Shown one piece after another: positions 25,755 through 35,500 of a DNA stretch of 60,276 nucleotides. Where the stretch lies: NCBI GenBank assembly GCA_040756745.1, contig JBFLYO010000024.1:1-60276 (forward strand), in the 5' to 3' direction. The DNA is from JBFLYO01 sp040756745 (GTDB lineage Bacteria > Bacteroidota > Ignavibacteria > UBA10030 > UBA6906). The notes beneath the pieces are model-generated. The model did no database searches. It saw only the letters and a program-made list of their open reading frames with translations, and had not been told where the DNA came from. Made by a program: the position numbers and the translations under genes. The first letter of the stretch is position 1. Every line of letters starts with the position of its first letter.

Positions 25755-26645
25755 ATGAGACGCCTGCTGTTATTTGGCTTCATAGGCCTCCTGTGTTCCC
25801 GGTCGGTTCTTGTGGCGGGGGAGTCGACGCGGAAGGAACGCGCGCCCACCGGGAACGCGCGGATCGACATCGTCGGCTTCCTCGAGCCGGGTGTCCGTGG
25901 CGGATCGCTCCAGGATGCAGTGGGCGAGGCGGCCGTTGAGGCGAGGAAATCGCCCTGGCTCGCTGCCGGGCTCTCGCTGGCGCTGCCGGGCGCGGGGGAG
26001 TTTTATGCGGAGAGCTACTGGAAGTCGGCCGCGTTCTTTGCCGTGGAAGCGGCTGTCTGGATCGTTGCATACACCTACGACAAAAAAGCCGATCGACAAA
26101 CCGACTTCTTCCAGAATTACGCAAATGAACACTGGAGCGTCTACCGCTATGCCGTGTATGCGCGGGATAATCTGGCGCCGGCCGCCGGAGATTATTCCGG
26201 ACTGATCATCCCCGGGACGGACGGTCGGTACCCGTGGGAGCGTGTTGATTGGGTCGTGCTGAACAGGATGGAGCGGGACATCGGGGGCTACTACTCACAC
26301 ACGCTCCCGCGGTGGGGTGAGCAACAATACTACGAGCTGATCGGGAAGTATCCGCAATTCAACCAGGGATGGGACGATGCGCCGCCGGCATTCAATTACG
26401 GCGACCCGCTGACGGGGCGGTTCCTCTATTATGCGGATGAGCGAGGCAAAGCGAACCGCTATTACGAGACCGCGTCGACGATGGTCACGATCGCGATCGT
26501 GAATCACATTCTGAGCGCCATTGACGCGGCCTGGTCCGCGGGCTCATATAATAGGGGTCTGCATGCGGAGGTGATTCAGCGTACGGTGCCGACGCCGGCT
26601 GGGCTGCGTGCGGTGCCGATGCTGCAGGTGAGCTACCGGCCGTAG
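25755..26645 (+). CDS. DUF5683-like membrane protein
   Basis: The 296-residue product has a signal peptide (MRRLLLFGFIGLLCSRSVLVAG) and then a segment LSLALPGAGEFYAESYWKSAAFFAVEAAVWI, the DUF5683 hallmark of a proline-glycine turn between two membrane-associated helices. The rest is rich in Tyr and Trp with no catalytic motif I recognise. It closes the plus-strand run that starts at porU, 18 bases after the barrel-fusion gene. A role in the envelope is likely; nothing more can be claimed. Confidence 0.7.
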   Translation: MRRLLLFGFIGLLCSRSVLVAGESTRKERAPTGNARIDIVGFLEPGVRGGSLQDAVGEAAVEARKSPWLAAGLSLALPGAGEFYAESYWKSAAFFAVEAAVWIVAYTYDKKADRQTDFFQNYANEHWSVYRYAVYARDNLAPAAGDYSGLIIPGTDGRYPWERVDWVVLNRMERDIGGYYSHTLPRWGEQQYYELIGKYPQFNQGWDDAPPAFNYGDPLTGRFLYYADERGKANRYYETASTMVTIAIVNHILSAIDAAWSAGSYNRGLHAEVIQRTVPTPAGLRAVPMLQVSYRP

Positions 26646-26774
26646 GGAGAGAAGATTGAGATTAAGATTGAGATTGAGGTCAAGGTCAAGGGAATCCGTG
26701 ATCGGCCCTTAACCTTAACCTGCTTCACCCCTTAACCTCGATCTCAATCTCGATCTCACACTGCTCCTGACTCC
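26646..26774. repeat. Palindromic low-complexity array between convergent genes
   Basis: The left arm (about 26651-26690) is GAAGATTGAGATTAAG-type and ends GGTCAAGGTCAAGGG. The right arm (about 26704-26760) is CCCTTAACCTTAACC and CTCGATCTCAATCTC. The arms are reverse complements in unit content, so RNA read from either strand could fold into a long hairpin. It is the whole spacer between the convergent DUF5683-like and lptG genes and may act as a bidirectional terminator. Confidence 0.65.
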
Positions 26775-27860
26775 CTATTTCTGTCCCCTCACAATCACCA
26801 CCACCGCCCCCGCCAGGAACAGCAGATTCGCCGACCAGGCGGTAAGCAGAGGATCGATATCTCCGTTGTACCCGAACACCTGGCTGACCTTCATGAAGAT
26901 CAGGTAGACGAAGCAGATGAGGAGACTGATCCCGAGCTGGACGCCCACGCCGCCGCGCCGTTTCTGTGAGGCGAACGGGACGCCGAAGAGGACGACGATG
27001 ACGCTTGCGAAGGGAAACGAGACCTTGCTGTAGTAGTCGACCAGCCAGCGCGAGACATCCTGCCCCGCTGCCTCCTGATTCCTGATGAACTTCTCAAGCG
27101 TATAGTAGTCCATTTCGTCCGGCTTCTCCTGCTTCTTGCGGAGGTCATCCGGATTGAAGTGCAGCTGGCCCGCGGACTGCGACACGAACTGCTCGATCCG
27201 TTCCGTCCCGCCGTCGAACCACCGCCGGGTCCCCGTGTTCAGTATCCAGCTATGCGACGCCGAATCCCACATCATGCTTACCGCATCGACCCGTTCCCGC
27301 ATGACCGTGGGGTCCTCCGGGCTGAAGTCCTGAATGCTGATGCGCGTGGCAATGTTGCGGAAGTCGTCGAAATATCCGATCGAGAGGATGCGGGCGCGGC
27401 TGTCCTGGATATAGATATTCGACCCGGAGGCGTTCACAATGTCCTTGTGGAGGTAGACCCGCTCAATCGTGAACTTCTTCTGGTTTGCCAGCGGCACCAC
27501 CCACCCGTTGAAGTAGATCGAGACGATGCTGACAACAAGCGCCACCGCCACGTACGGCACCATCAGACGGTAGAGACTCACGCCGCCCGATTTCATCGCG
27601 GTCAGTTCGTTCTGCGTCGAGAGCCGGGCGGTGACGAAGAGGCTGGCGAGCAGCATCGCCACCGGGATGATCAGTTTGATGATCTCGGGAACGAAATACA
27701 GATAGTAGGTCAGGATCACCTCCGTCCCGGCCTGCTTGTCGATGAAATCGTCCAGCTTCTCCATCGCGTCGATCACAATGAACACAAGGAGCACGGCGAC
27801 CAGCGAGAAGAGTGCGGTGGTCAAGAACTGGCGGACGATGTAGCGGTCGAGCAGTTTCAG
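26775..27860 (-). CDS. lptG: LPS export permease LptG (YjgP/YjgQ family)
   Basis: This is one of two permease subunits of the LptB2FG transporter that extracts LPS from the inner membrane. From CTG 27860 the product is 361 residues and begins KLLDRYIVRQFLTTALFSL, the standard LptF/G N-terminus. TTG 27824 would remove this conserved stretch, so CTG, whose CTGA overlaps the lptF stop by four bases, is the better start. N-terminal and C-terminal membrane helices flank a periplasmic beta-jellyroll (about residues 110-270). ELTAMKSGGVSLYR in the cytoplasmic coupling region is typical. I assign G and not F by second position and size; they are hard to tell apart. Confidence 0.9.
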   Translation of the reverse strand: MKLLDRYIVRQFLTTALFSLVAVLLVFIVIDAMEKLDDFIDKQAGTEVILTYYLYFVPEIIKLIIPVAMLLASLFVTARLSTQNELTAMKSGGVSLYRLMVPYVAVALVVSIVSIYFNGWVVPLANQKKFTIERVYLHKDIVNASGSNIYIQDSRARILSIGYFDDFRNIATRISIQDFSPEDPTVMRERVDAVSMMWDSASHSWILNTGTRRWFDGGTERIEQFVSQSAGQLHFNPDDLRKKQEKPDEMDYYTLEKFIRNQEAAGQDVSRWLVDYYSKVSFPFASVIVVLFGVPFASQKRRGGVGVQLGISLLICFVYLIFMKVSQVFGYNGDIDPLLTAWSANLLFLAGAVVVIVRGQK

Positions 27861-29275
27861 GATCGTACCTCCTCGGCTTCAGTGGTGTTGAGCCGGGCGC
27901 GCCAGCGCGCGGGGATGAAGCGCAGCGCGGCCTCCCAGTGGATGACGACGGTTTCGCGCGCGACGCGCACAGTGAGGAAGGCGCCCATCAGCCCGATCAC
28001 GATATTGGCAAGCCACATGCCGATGAACGGCGAGACAAGGTCACGGTCGGCGAGTTTTTCGCCGCCGATGAGACAGGCGTAGTAAAAGACGAAAAATCCC
28101 AGGCTCAGCGTCGCCGCCGTGCCGAATCCGCCGCGGCGGGCCATGATGCCGAGCGGGGCGCCGATGAGGAGAAACACCAGGCAGGCGGCAGGGATGGAGT
28201 ATTTCTTGTGCACCTCTACCATGTACTGATCGATCTGTCGGTTCAGGGCCTCGATGCGGTACAGTTCGGTCGAGACCATCGTCGTGAATGCGCGCGCGTT
28301 CCCAAGCGGCAGGGACGAGGCGCGCCCTCCGAACGGAAGTGCGTACGGCGATGGGACCGTGTCGGCTCTCCCCTCCAGCCGGAGCGCCGCGCTCCGCGTG
28401 AGGCGCCCGCGGAGAGCAGCCTCCAGCGCCGAGCGTTCGTGTTCAAGGCTGTCGACAATCCTGAGCATTGCCGGAGAGCCGAGTTCTCGATCACCCCGCT
28501 GGAAGGCGGATTCCGACGTGCGCGTGAAGTCGAACCCCTCCACATCCATGGCAATGCGGTGGCTCTCAAACCGGAGACGGCGGTACGAGGTCATCTTCTG
28601 AAGATCAAGTTCGTGGATCTCACCGCGATGGAGATCCATCACCAGCTTCCGGAAGTCGGGGGAAAACGAGATCGTTCCGCGCTCGGCGGTGATCACGACG
28701 TTGACGCCGGGATTCGTGTAGTCAAACAGCGTCACTCCTTCCAGATCGTTCGTCTTTTCGAACGTCTTCCGGACGAGGATGCTGTAGCCAGGGATGTCCT
28801 GCGAGAAGATCCCGTCGCGAAGGTTGATCGTTGGTTTCTTCCGCTTGATGTCCAGGCTCAGGGCGCGGAGGCGGTGGTTCGACTCGGGGAGGACGTAGTT
28901 GTTGAACCAGACCAGCATCCCGCCTACCACGAGTGCTGCGAAGAGGACCGGGAGCATCATCCTGTAGGTGCTCGTCCCGCTCGCTTTCATTGCGGTGATC
29001 TCGTTGCGGGAGGAGAGGTCTCCGAATGCCATGAGCGTCGCGACCAGCACCGACATCGGGACGGCGAGGACAAGCATCCAGGCGAGACTCAGCGCGATGA
29101 GCTCCGTGATCACCCATGCCGTCAGTCCCTTCCCGACCAACTGGTCGATGAATTTCATGATGAACTGGAGGAGGAAGACGAACATCAACGTCACGAGGGA
29201 GAAGAGGAACGGGCCTGCGTGGGAACGCAGGATATACCGTTCGACCAGGAACCGCCGGGGAAGGAGGGAGGCCAT
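27857..29275 (-). CDS. lptF: LPS export permease LptF (YjgP/YjgQ family)
   Basis: This partner permease of LptG has 472 residues from ATG 29275 (MASLLPRRFLVERYILRSHA). The membrane helices, the coupling sequence SSRNEITAMKASGTSTYRMM and a C-terminal helix bundle match the family. The periplasmic part is enlarged by a charged insertion of about 90 residues (roughly 255-345, rich in Arg, Glu and Leu), which explains the length compared with about 360 in E. coli. Its promoter predicts a start only about three bases before the ATG. It is divergent from sprA. Confidence 0.92.
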   Translation of the reverse strand: MASLLPRRFLVERYILRSHAGPFLFSLVTLMFVFLLQFIMKFIDQLVGKGLTAWVITELIALSLAWMLVLAVPMSVLVATLMAFGDLSSRNEITAMKASGTSTYRMMLPVLFAALVVGGMLVWFNNYVLPESNHRLRALSLDIKRKKPTINLRDGIFSQDIPGYSILVRKTFEKTNDLEGVTLFDYTNPGVNVVITAERGTISFSPDFRKLVMDLHRGEIHELDLQKMTSYRRLRFESHRIAMDVEGFDFTRTSESAFQRGDRELGSPAMLRIVDSLEHERSALEAALRGRLTRSAALRLEGRADTVPSPYALPFGGRASSLPLGNARAFTTMVSTELYRIEALNRQIDQYMVEVHKKYSIPAACLVFLLIGAPLGIMARRGGFGTAATLSLGFFVFYYACLIGGEKLADRDLVSPFIGMWLANIVIGLMGAFLTVRVARETVVIHWEAALRFIPARWRARLNTTEAEEVRS

Positions 29276-29284
29276 TGCCGCAGT

Positions 29285-29313
29285 AATATACCGCACGCCC
29301 CGTTCTTTTCCAA
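29285..29313 (-). promoter_or_regulatory. Sigma70-type promoter of lptFG
   Basis: On the minus strand TTGGAA (29308-29313) and TATATT (29285-29290) are 17 bases apart. The predicted start near 29278 would make a nearly leaderless mRNA for the ATG at 29275. Confidence 0.55.
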
Positions 29314-29331
29314 CGCCGGCGGACCGCCTGC

Positions 29332-29360
29332 TTGATATTGTCGCACCGTTTGGGTATGTT
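29332..29360 (+). promoter_or_regulatory. Sigma70-type promoter of sprA
   Basis: TTGATA (29332-29337) and TATGTT (29355-29360) are 17 bases apart, back-to-back with the lptF promoter. The start near 29367 gives a leader of about 180 bases. Confidence 0.6.
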
Positions 29361-29418
29361 ACCCGCACCTCCGCATACTCGAGGAGTCCCGTATCGACCG
29401 TGTTTGGTAATGATTGGA

Positions 29419-29488
29419 GGAGTGCCCGCGTTTAGCACGTGGGGCACTCCAGACGATGCCGGCCGCACCGCGGCAGCATGCGGCCGGC
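29419..29488 (+). promoter_or_regulatory. Tandem perfect hairpins in the sprA leader
   Basis: GGAGTGCCC (29419-29427) pairs perfectly with GGGCACTCC (29442-29450), and GCCGGCCGCA (29458-29467) pairs perfectly with TGCGGCCGGC (29479-29488). Neither is followed by a T-run, so they are not terminators. They lie between the predicted sprA promoter and its start codon and may influence mRNA stability or bind a regulator. Confidence 0.5.
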
Positions 29489-29547
29489 GCGGACAGTCCC
29501 CGGCAGCTGAGTACGCTCCGGGCTGGTGACAATCAAGGCTGATCGAC

Positions 29548-32500
29548 GTGGACTTCTCCTGCCACACGCACAGAGCACGCATACGCTTCCCTGTTGCTGA
29601 CGCCGCCGTTCTTGCCCTGGTGAGCTGTGGATTCGTGATCGTCGTTGCATCTCCTCGCGGAGAAGGGCTGCCATCCTCTTCCCCGCCATACGCTGCGGCG
29701 AATCCGCTTGCACAGGTCACGGGAGCCCAGGATACGACGCGACGGCCGGGAGCGCAGGACACCACGGGACGGCTTCCGCAATTCGTTTTTCCTCCAATCG
29801 ACTCCACCGGACGTCAAGGGATGCGGCTCACTGCCGTAGACTCCCTTGCCGCAGCCCGCGCCGACTCGGCTCGCAGGGATTCAATCGCGCGGCGCAAATT
29901 CGTCATCTCCGATTCGACGTACGTTGTCCTCCTTGACTCCTCCGCGCGACTCCGGCAATTCACGCACGTCCGAAGAGACCCGTTGACGGCAACCCCCTTT
30001 GCAGACCATACCTACCCGCTGTACGCCTTCGCGAATTCCGGGATGCGGCGGAAAGAAATGGCGCTCGATTCCACCGGAGCGCGATTCAGCGAGACTGTCG
30101 GTGGGGTGGACGTCAAGATTCCGGTTCAACTCTCGTTCGACGACTACATTGCCCTCCGCCGTGCGAACGACCTGCGCCGCATGATCGCCGAGGAGGCCCG
30201 CAGGCCGAAAGCCCTCGTTGCCAGAGACGACCTGGGAGATATCCTGAGCAACATCACCAAGATCAGCATCCCGGTCCCCCCCAATCCGCTGTTCAGCATT
30301 TTCGGCAAGCCGGAAATTGTGATGAACATCAGCGGCGCGGTGGACATCAAGGCGGGGTTCCGGAACACGAAGTCCGACCAGACCACCATCTCACGCCTCG
30401 ACCAGAGCCGCAACGAGCCCGACTTCAGCCAGGAGGTGCAGGTCAACGTCAACGGGACCATCGGCGACAAGCTGAACATCATGGCCGACTGGAACACCCG
30501 ACGAACGTTTGAGTACGAGAACCAGCTCAAGATCAAGTATACCGGCTACGACGATGAGATTGTCCAGAGCGTCGAGGCCGGTAACGTCTCCCTCCAGACC
30601 CCTTCGTCGTTCATCGGCAGCAGCCAGGCGCTGTTCGGCGTGAAGGCGAAATTCCAGACCGGCCCCCTGACGCTGACCACCATTGCGACCCAGAAGAAAG
30701 GACAGATCAAGGAGGTCGCGGTATCGGGAGGCGCACAGGAGCGCACGTTTGAAATGCGCGCCTTTGAGTACGCTACGAACCACTTCTTCGTGGACACGTC
30801 GTACATCAAGTACTACGAGCAGTATTACCAGAACGAGCCAGCGCTCGTCAACAGCGCCACGCAGATCGTCGAAGAAGAAGTCTGGGTCCTTCGCCAGGGA
30901 GGGATCCCCGACCCGAACGAGCGGCAGGCGATCGCCTATATCGATCTTCCCCCGCGTCCACCTGCCGGCTATGACACGACCCTCAGGAATGTCGGTTTGA
31001 ACCCACCTCCGGGCGTCGTCGAGACCGGCGCGTTCATACGGCTCGACCGCTCGCAGTACGAGCTGGATGGCGACGGGTATCTGGGTGTCCTCTCGCTCAA
31101 CGTGAATGTTGGAGACCAGCAGATCGTCGCGATTGCGTACCGGCGGGCCGACGGCACGCAGTTTGGCGAGCTCACGCGGAATGTCGGCGACAGCGCGACG
31201 ACATTTATCCTCAAAATGGTGAAGCCAAAGAATCTGATATCGACCGGGCCAACGTATAGACTCGCATGGCTTCAACTCCTGAAGAACATCTACCCGATCC
31301 AGGGAATCGGTCGTAATTTGAAAAAGATCGGCTTCGGGCTCGACATCCTTCGGCGCATCCCCGGAAGCGAAGATCAGAACAGCATCCTCAACGAGCCGCT
31401 TCTCCGCGTGTTCGGCGTCGACAAGTACAGTCCCGACGACACGCCGCTGCCCAACGGCGATGGGCTCTTCGATTTTCGACCCGGACGCACGATCAACCAG
31501 GCGAGGGCAGAGATCATTTTCCCGTATCTGCGGCCATTCGACGAGGGGATCAAGAAGTACTTTCAGGACAAACAGCTCGCGCTGACCGACACCTCGCTTA
31601 TCTATCCGGAGATCTACGACACCACCCAGACATTTGCCCAGCAGAGCCTGAGGAACCGCTACATCATGAGGGGGAAGGCGACCGGCGAAGCGTCGTCGCG
31701 CTACTCGCTCGGATTCAACGTGGTCGAAGGGAGCGTGCAGGTGTTGCTCAATGGCAATGCACTCATCCCGAACGTCGACTACACCGTGGACTACATCATC
31801 GGTGAGGTGGTGATCAAGAACGCCGCTGCGCTCGTGCCGGGGGCCAACGTGCAAATCAAGTACGAGCAGAACGACCTGTTCAACCTCGCATCGAAGACGC
31901 TCCTCGGCGCGCGCGGCGACCTTGCGCTCTCGCCCACCACTAACCTCGGGTTCACCATCATGAACCTGAACCAGCAGACTCTGAGCGACAAAGTCCGGTT
32001 GAACGAGGAGCCGAACAACAACACCATCCTTGGCCTCGACGGCGCGACAAGCTTCAACCTCCCGTTCCTCTCGCGCGCTATCGATGCCCTTCCCATTCTG
32101 AATACCCGGGAACCGTCGTCCTTCAGGATCAGCGGCGAGGCGGCCTACATGCTCCCTGACCCGAACACCAAGAAAAGCACCATCCCGTCCGACGGCGGAG
32201 AGGGAGTGGCGTACATCGACGACTTTGAGGGGGCGCGACGGACCATCCCGGTTGGGATCGCATTCAGTGCATGGACGCAGGGGAGCCCGTTTGCAGGCGC
32301 TCTTGCCAATGCGACGCTCGGCGTTGCCGACACGACAAAAATGAACTCCAAAGGGCGGATGATCTGGTTTAACCGGCTGCCGACCGATGTCCGTCTGACT
32401 GAGGTGTTCCCGAACAAAAAACCGGGCAACGCGGCGAACGACCAGGCAACCGTCCTCGATTTCCGCTATTTCCCTCTCTCGAGGGGGCAATTCAACTACA

Positions 32501-35500
32501 CCAGATCTCCCGCCACGACGCTCACGCCGGCACGCAACTGGGCGTCGGTGATGAAACCCCTGTCGGTCTCCGCGGTCAACCTGTTGAAGGAAAATGTCAA
32601 TTTCATCGAACTCTGGATGCATGTGGAGAAGGCGCCCCCTGGCGGGAAGATGATCATCGACCTCGGCTCAATCAGCGAGGATGCAATCCCGAACCGCATC
32701 CTGAACTCCGAGGACCTGGTCCTCAGCTCAAGCCCGAACGGCGTCCTCCAGGACGGGGAGGACGTTGGGATTGACATGCTCAACGATGCTCAGGAGCGCG
32801 CGCTCTATCCGGATCTCGGGGCCGACCCGAGCGGCGACGATTACTCGTTCTCCAATGCCACGGTCGGAACCCCGCAGGAAGATTTTTCTCACATCAACGG
32901 CACCGAGAACAACAAGGATGGCCCCGGCGGCAGGATTCCGGATACCGAGGATATCAACGCGAACGGGATTGTCGACCTCGCCAACTCGTATTTCGAGTAC
33001 GAAGTGTCGCTCGACACCGTCGCCAGCCGGAATCCGCTCATCGTTGGGGGCGGTGACCCGCGCAGCGGGCCTCGCCAATGGTACCAGTTCCGCATCCCGA
33101 TCCGCGACACCACCAGGACGATCGGCTCGCCGACGTTCGAGAACATCGAGTACATCAGGGTGGGGTTTCTGAACACGGACACGACGTTTGTGCGCATCGC
33201 CGATTTCAGCCTCGTCGGCAATCAGTGGCAGAAACAGTCGAAGGATCAGAATGACAGCAGCTTTGCCGTGACCGTCGTCGGCGTCGAGGAAAACCCGAAC
33301 TATTCGAGTCCCCCCGGCGTCGTGCGCGAGCGCGACAAAACCCGTCCCGAAGAGGACGTCCAGGCGAACGAGCAATCATTGGTGCTTCTCCTGCGCGGCC
33401 TGCCCGACGGAGAGGCGCGCCAGGCGGTGAAATTCTACACCTACAGGGCGCTCGACCTCTTTAACTATCGGGTGATGAAGATGTTCGTCCACGGCGACGA
33501 CAACTTCAGGTACGTCGATCCCGCGAACTACGATGCGGAAATCTTCTTCCGCTTCGGGCTTGACAGTCTGAACTACTACGAATACCGGGCTCCTGTCCGC
33601 CCCGGCTGGGACCCGCTGAACGACGTGGTCATCAGGTTTCAGGACCTGACTGCCATTAAACAGGGACGCGACTCGGTCAACAGAATATCCGATCCGATTC
33701 CCGTCGCCGGCGGCCCGCCGGACGCCACGTACCGGGTGCTTGGCAACCCGTCGCTGACGCAGATCGTGTATCTTGCGCTGGGCGTGGAGAATCCACTCGG
33801 GAAAGGCACGAGCAATCCGCTGCGGGGCGAGATCTGGTTCGACGAGCTCCGCCTTACCTCCGTGGACAACACCCCCGGATGGGCGTATCGCTTCGACACC
33901 CAGCTCAAGCTGGCCGACCTCGGGACGGTTGCCTTCAACTACTCACGCGTCGACCCCGCCTTCCACTCGCTGGAACAGCGCTTCGGCTCCCGCCAGCTCA
34001 CGACGAGCTGGGGTCTGGCGACAAGCGTCAACCTGGACAAGCTCTTCCCCGACGACTGGGCAGGGACGTCGATTCCGTTCTCTTACTCTCACACCGAGGC
34101 GGACGTCCGGCCGAAGTACCTCCCCAACTCCGACATCGACGTCAACGAGGCGGCAAACCAGCAGAAGCTGAAGGTGCTGAGAAAAGGAGGGACCGAAGAA
34201 GACGCGCAGGCCGAGGCGTCACGCATCGTCTACGAGTCTCAGACACGCAGGGTGTCCGACACGTATGCCCTGCCGAACTTCAGGATTGCCCTCCCGTCGC
34301 AGGCATGGTACATCCGGGATACGTTCAACAAACTCGCGTTCGGGTTCACCTACACCCGCTCGACCGAGCGGAACCCGGCAATTGTTCGAAGCCTGGCCTG
34401 GTCGTGGAATGCCCGCATCACCTATGCGCTGACCCTGCCGCCGGAATACTATATCATGCCCTTCCGCAACCTGTTCGACGGCGTCTGGTTTCTGGATGAG
34501 TACAAGAACATCAGGCTGTATTTCCCCCCGACCGGCTTCAACTGGTCCTTCGGCGCGACCCGCGTGCGGAGCGTCTCGCTCCAGCGTGCCGCCGGCGCTC
34601 AGGAGATTACGTCACGGCAATTCACGGCGTCGCGCGGTATGGGTTTCGGCTGGAAGCTCACGGAAGGAGGTCTGACGAACCTCTCGGGCGACTACAACGT
34701 ATCGGTCGAGTCGAGCCTGCTTGACTTCGAGCTGGATGCAGCCAAACGGCAGCGGTCGTTCTCTCAGATTCTCGGCGACATTTTCTTGAGCAGCCGGTTC
34801 ATCAACTTTGGACAGGACACCAGGTTCTCCCAGCGGAACTCGTTCAACAGCAAACCGAACATCCCCAACATCTTCAATATCAAGAAGTACCTCGACGTCT
34901 CGGCATCGTACTCCGTGGATTACAACTGGCAGAATACGCTCACGCGTGGTGACCTGGGGAAGTCGGCCGGCTTTGCGAACTCCATCAACCTCCAGATGAA
35001 CTTCAAGCTGAAGCAGCTGATGGACCCGCTGTTCGAGGAGAAATCCGCCGCAGCGCCCGCTCTCGGTTCGCGGGGGCGAAGGAACGACGATGCGATGAGT
35101 GCGACGCAGGATACTGCAGCGGCGGATACGGCGAAAGGGGGAGGGCTTGACAAGACGCTCGCTCAGCTCAAGTCGCTTGCGAAGGTCCTCTTCAAGATCC
35201 CGTTCTTTGATTACGACAACATCAACATCTCGTTCACACAGACCAACGCGGCGCAGAACAGCGGCGTCGTCGGAGGGACTGGCTTTGTGAATTTCTGGGG
35301 ACGCATTCCGTTCTTCCAGGAGGCCGTTCCGCGGTACGGCCCGTCCCGACTATACCAGCTCGGGTTGATCTCCGATCCGAGTGGACGCCTGACGAACTTC
35401 GGAGCCCGATCGAGTTTTCCATTCTTCGGGTGGGACGTCGAGCCCGGCCTCCGCGCGCGGGGAGGGGTTCTGGTGAACACGTACCGGCAGACCAACCGGC

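Noticed and set aside
27812..29335. Plus-strand 507-residue frame opposite lptF
   Set aside because: It is a shadow frame without signal, domain or ribosome site; lptF and its promoter explain the region.
30391..32622. 743-residue open frame antisense to sprA
   Set aside because: The composition is that of a codon-position shadow (rich in Arg, Asp, His, Val) and it lies wholly inside sprA, which has clear family motifs.
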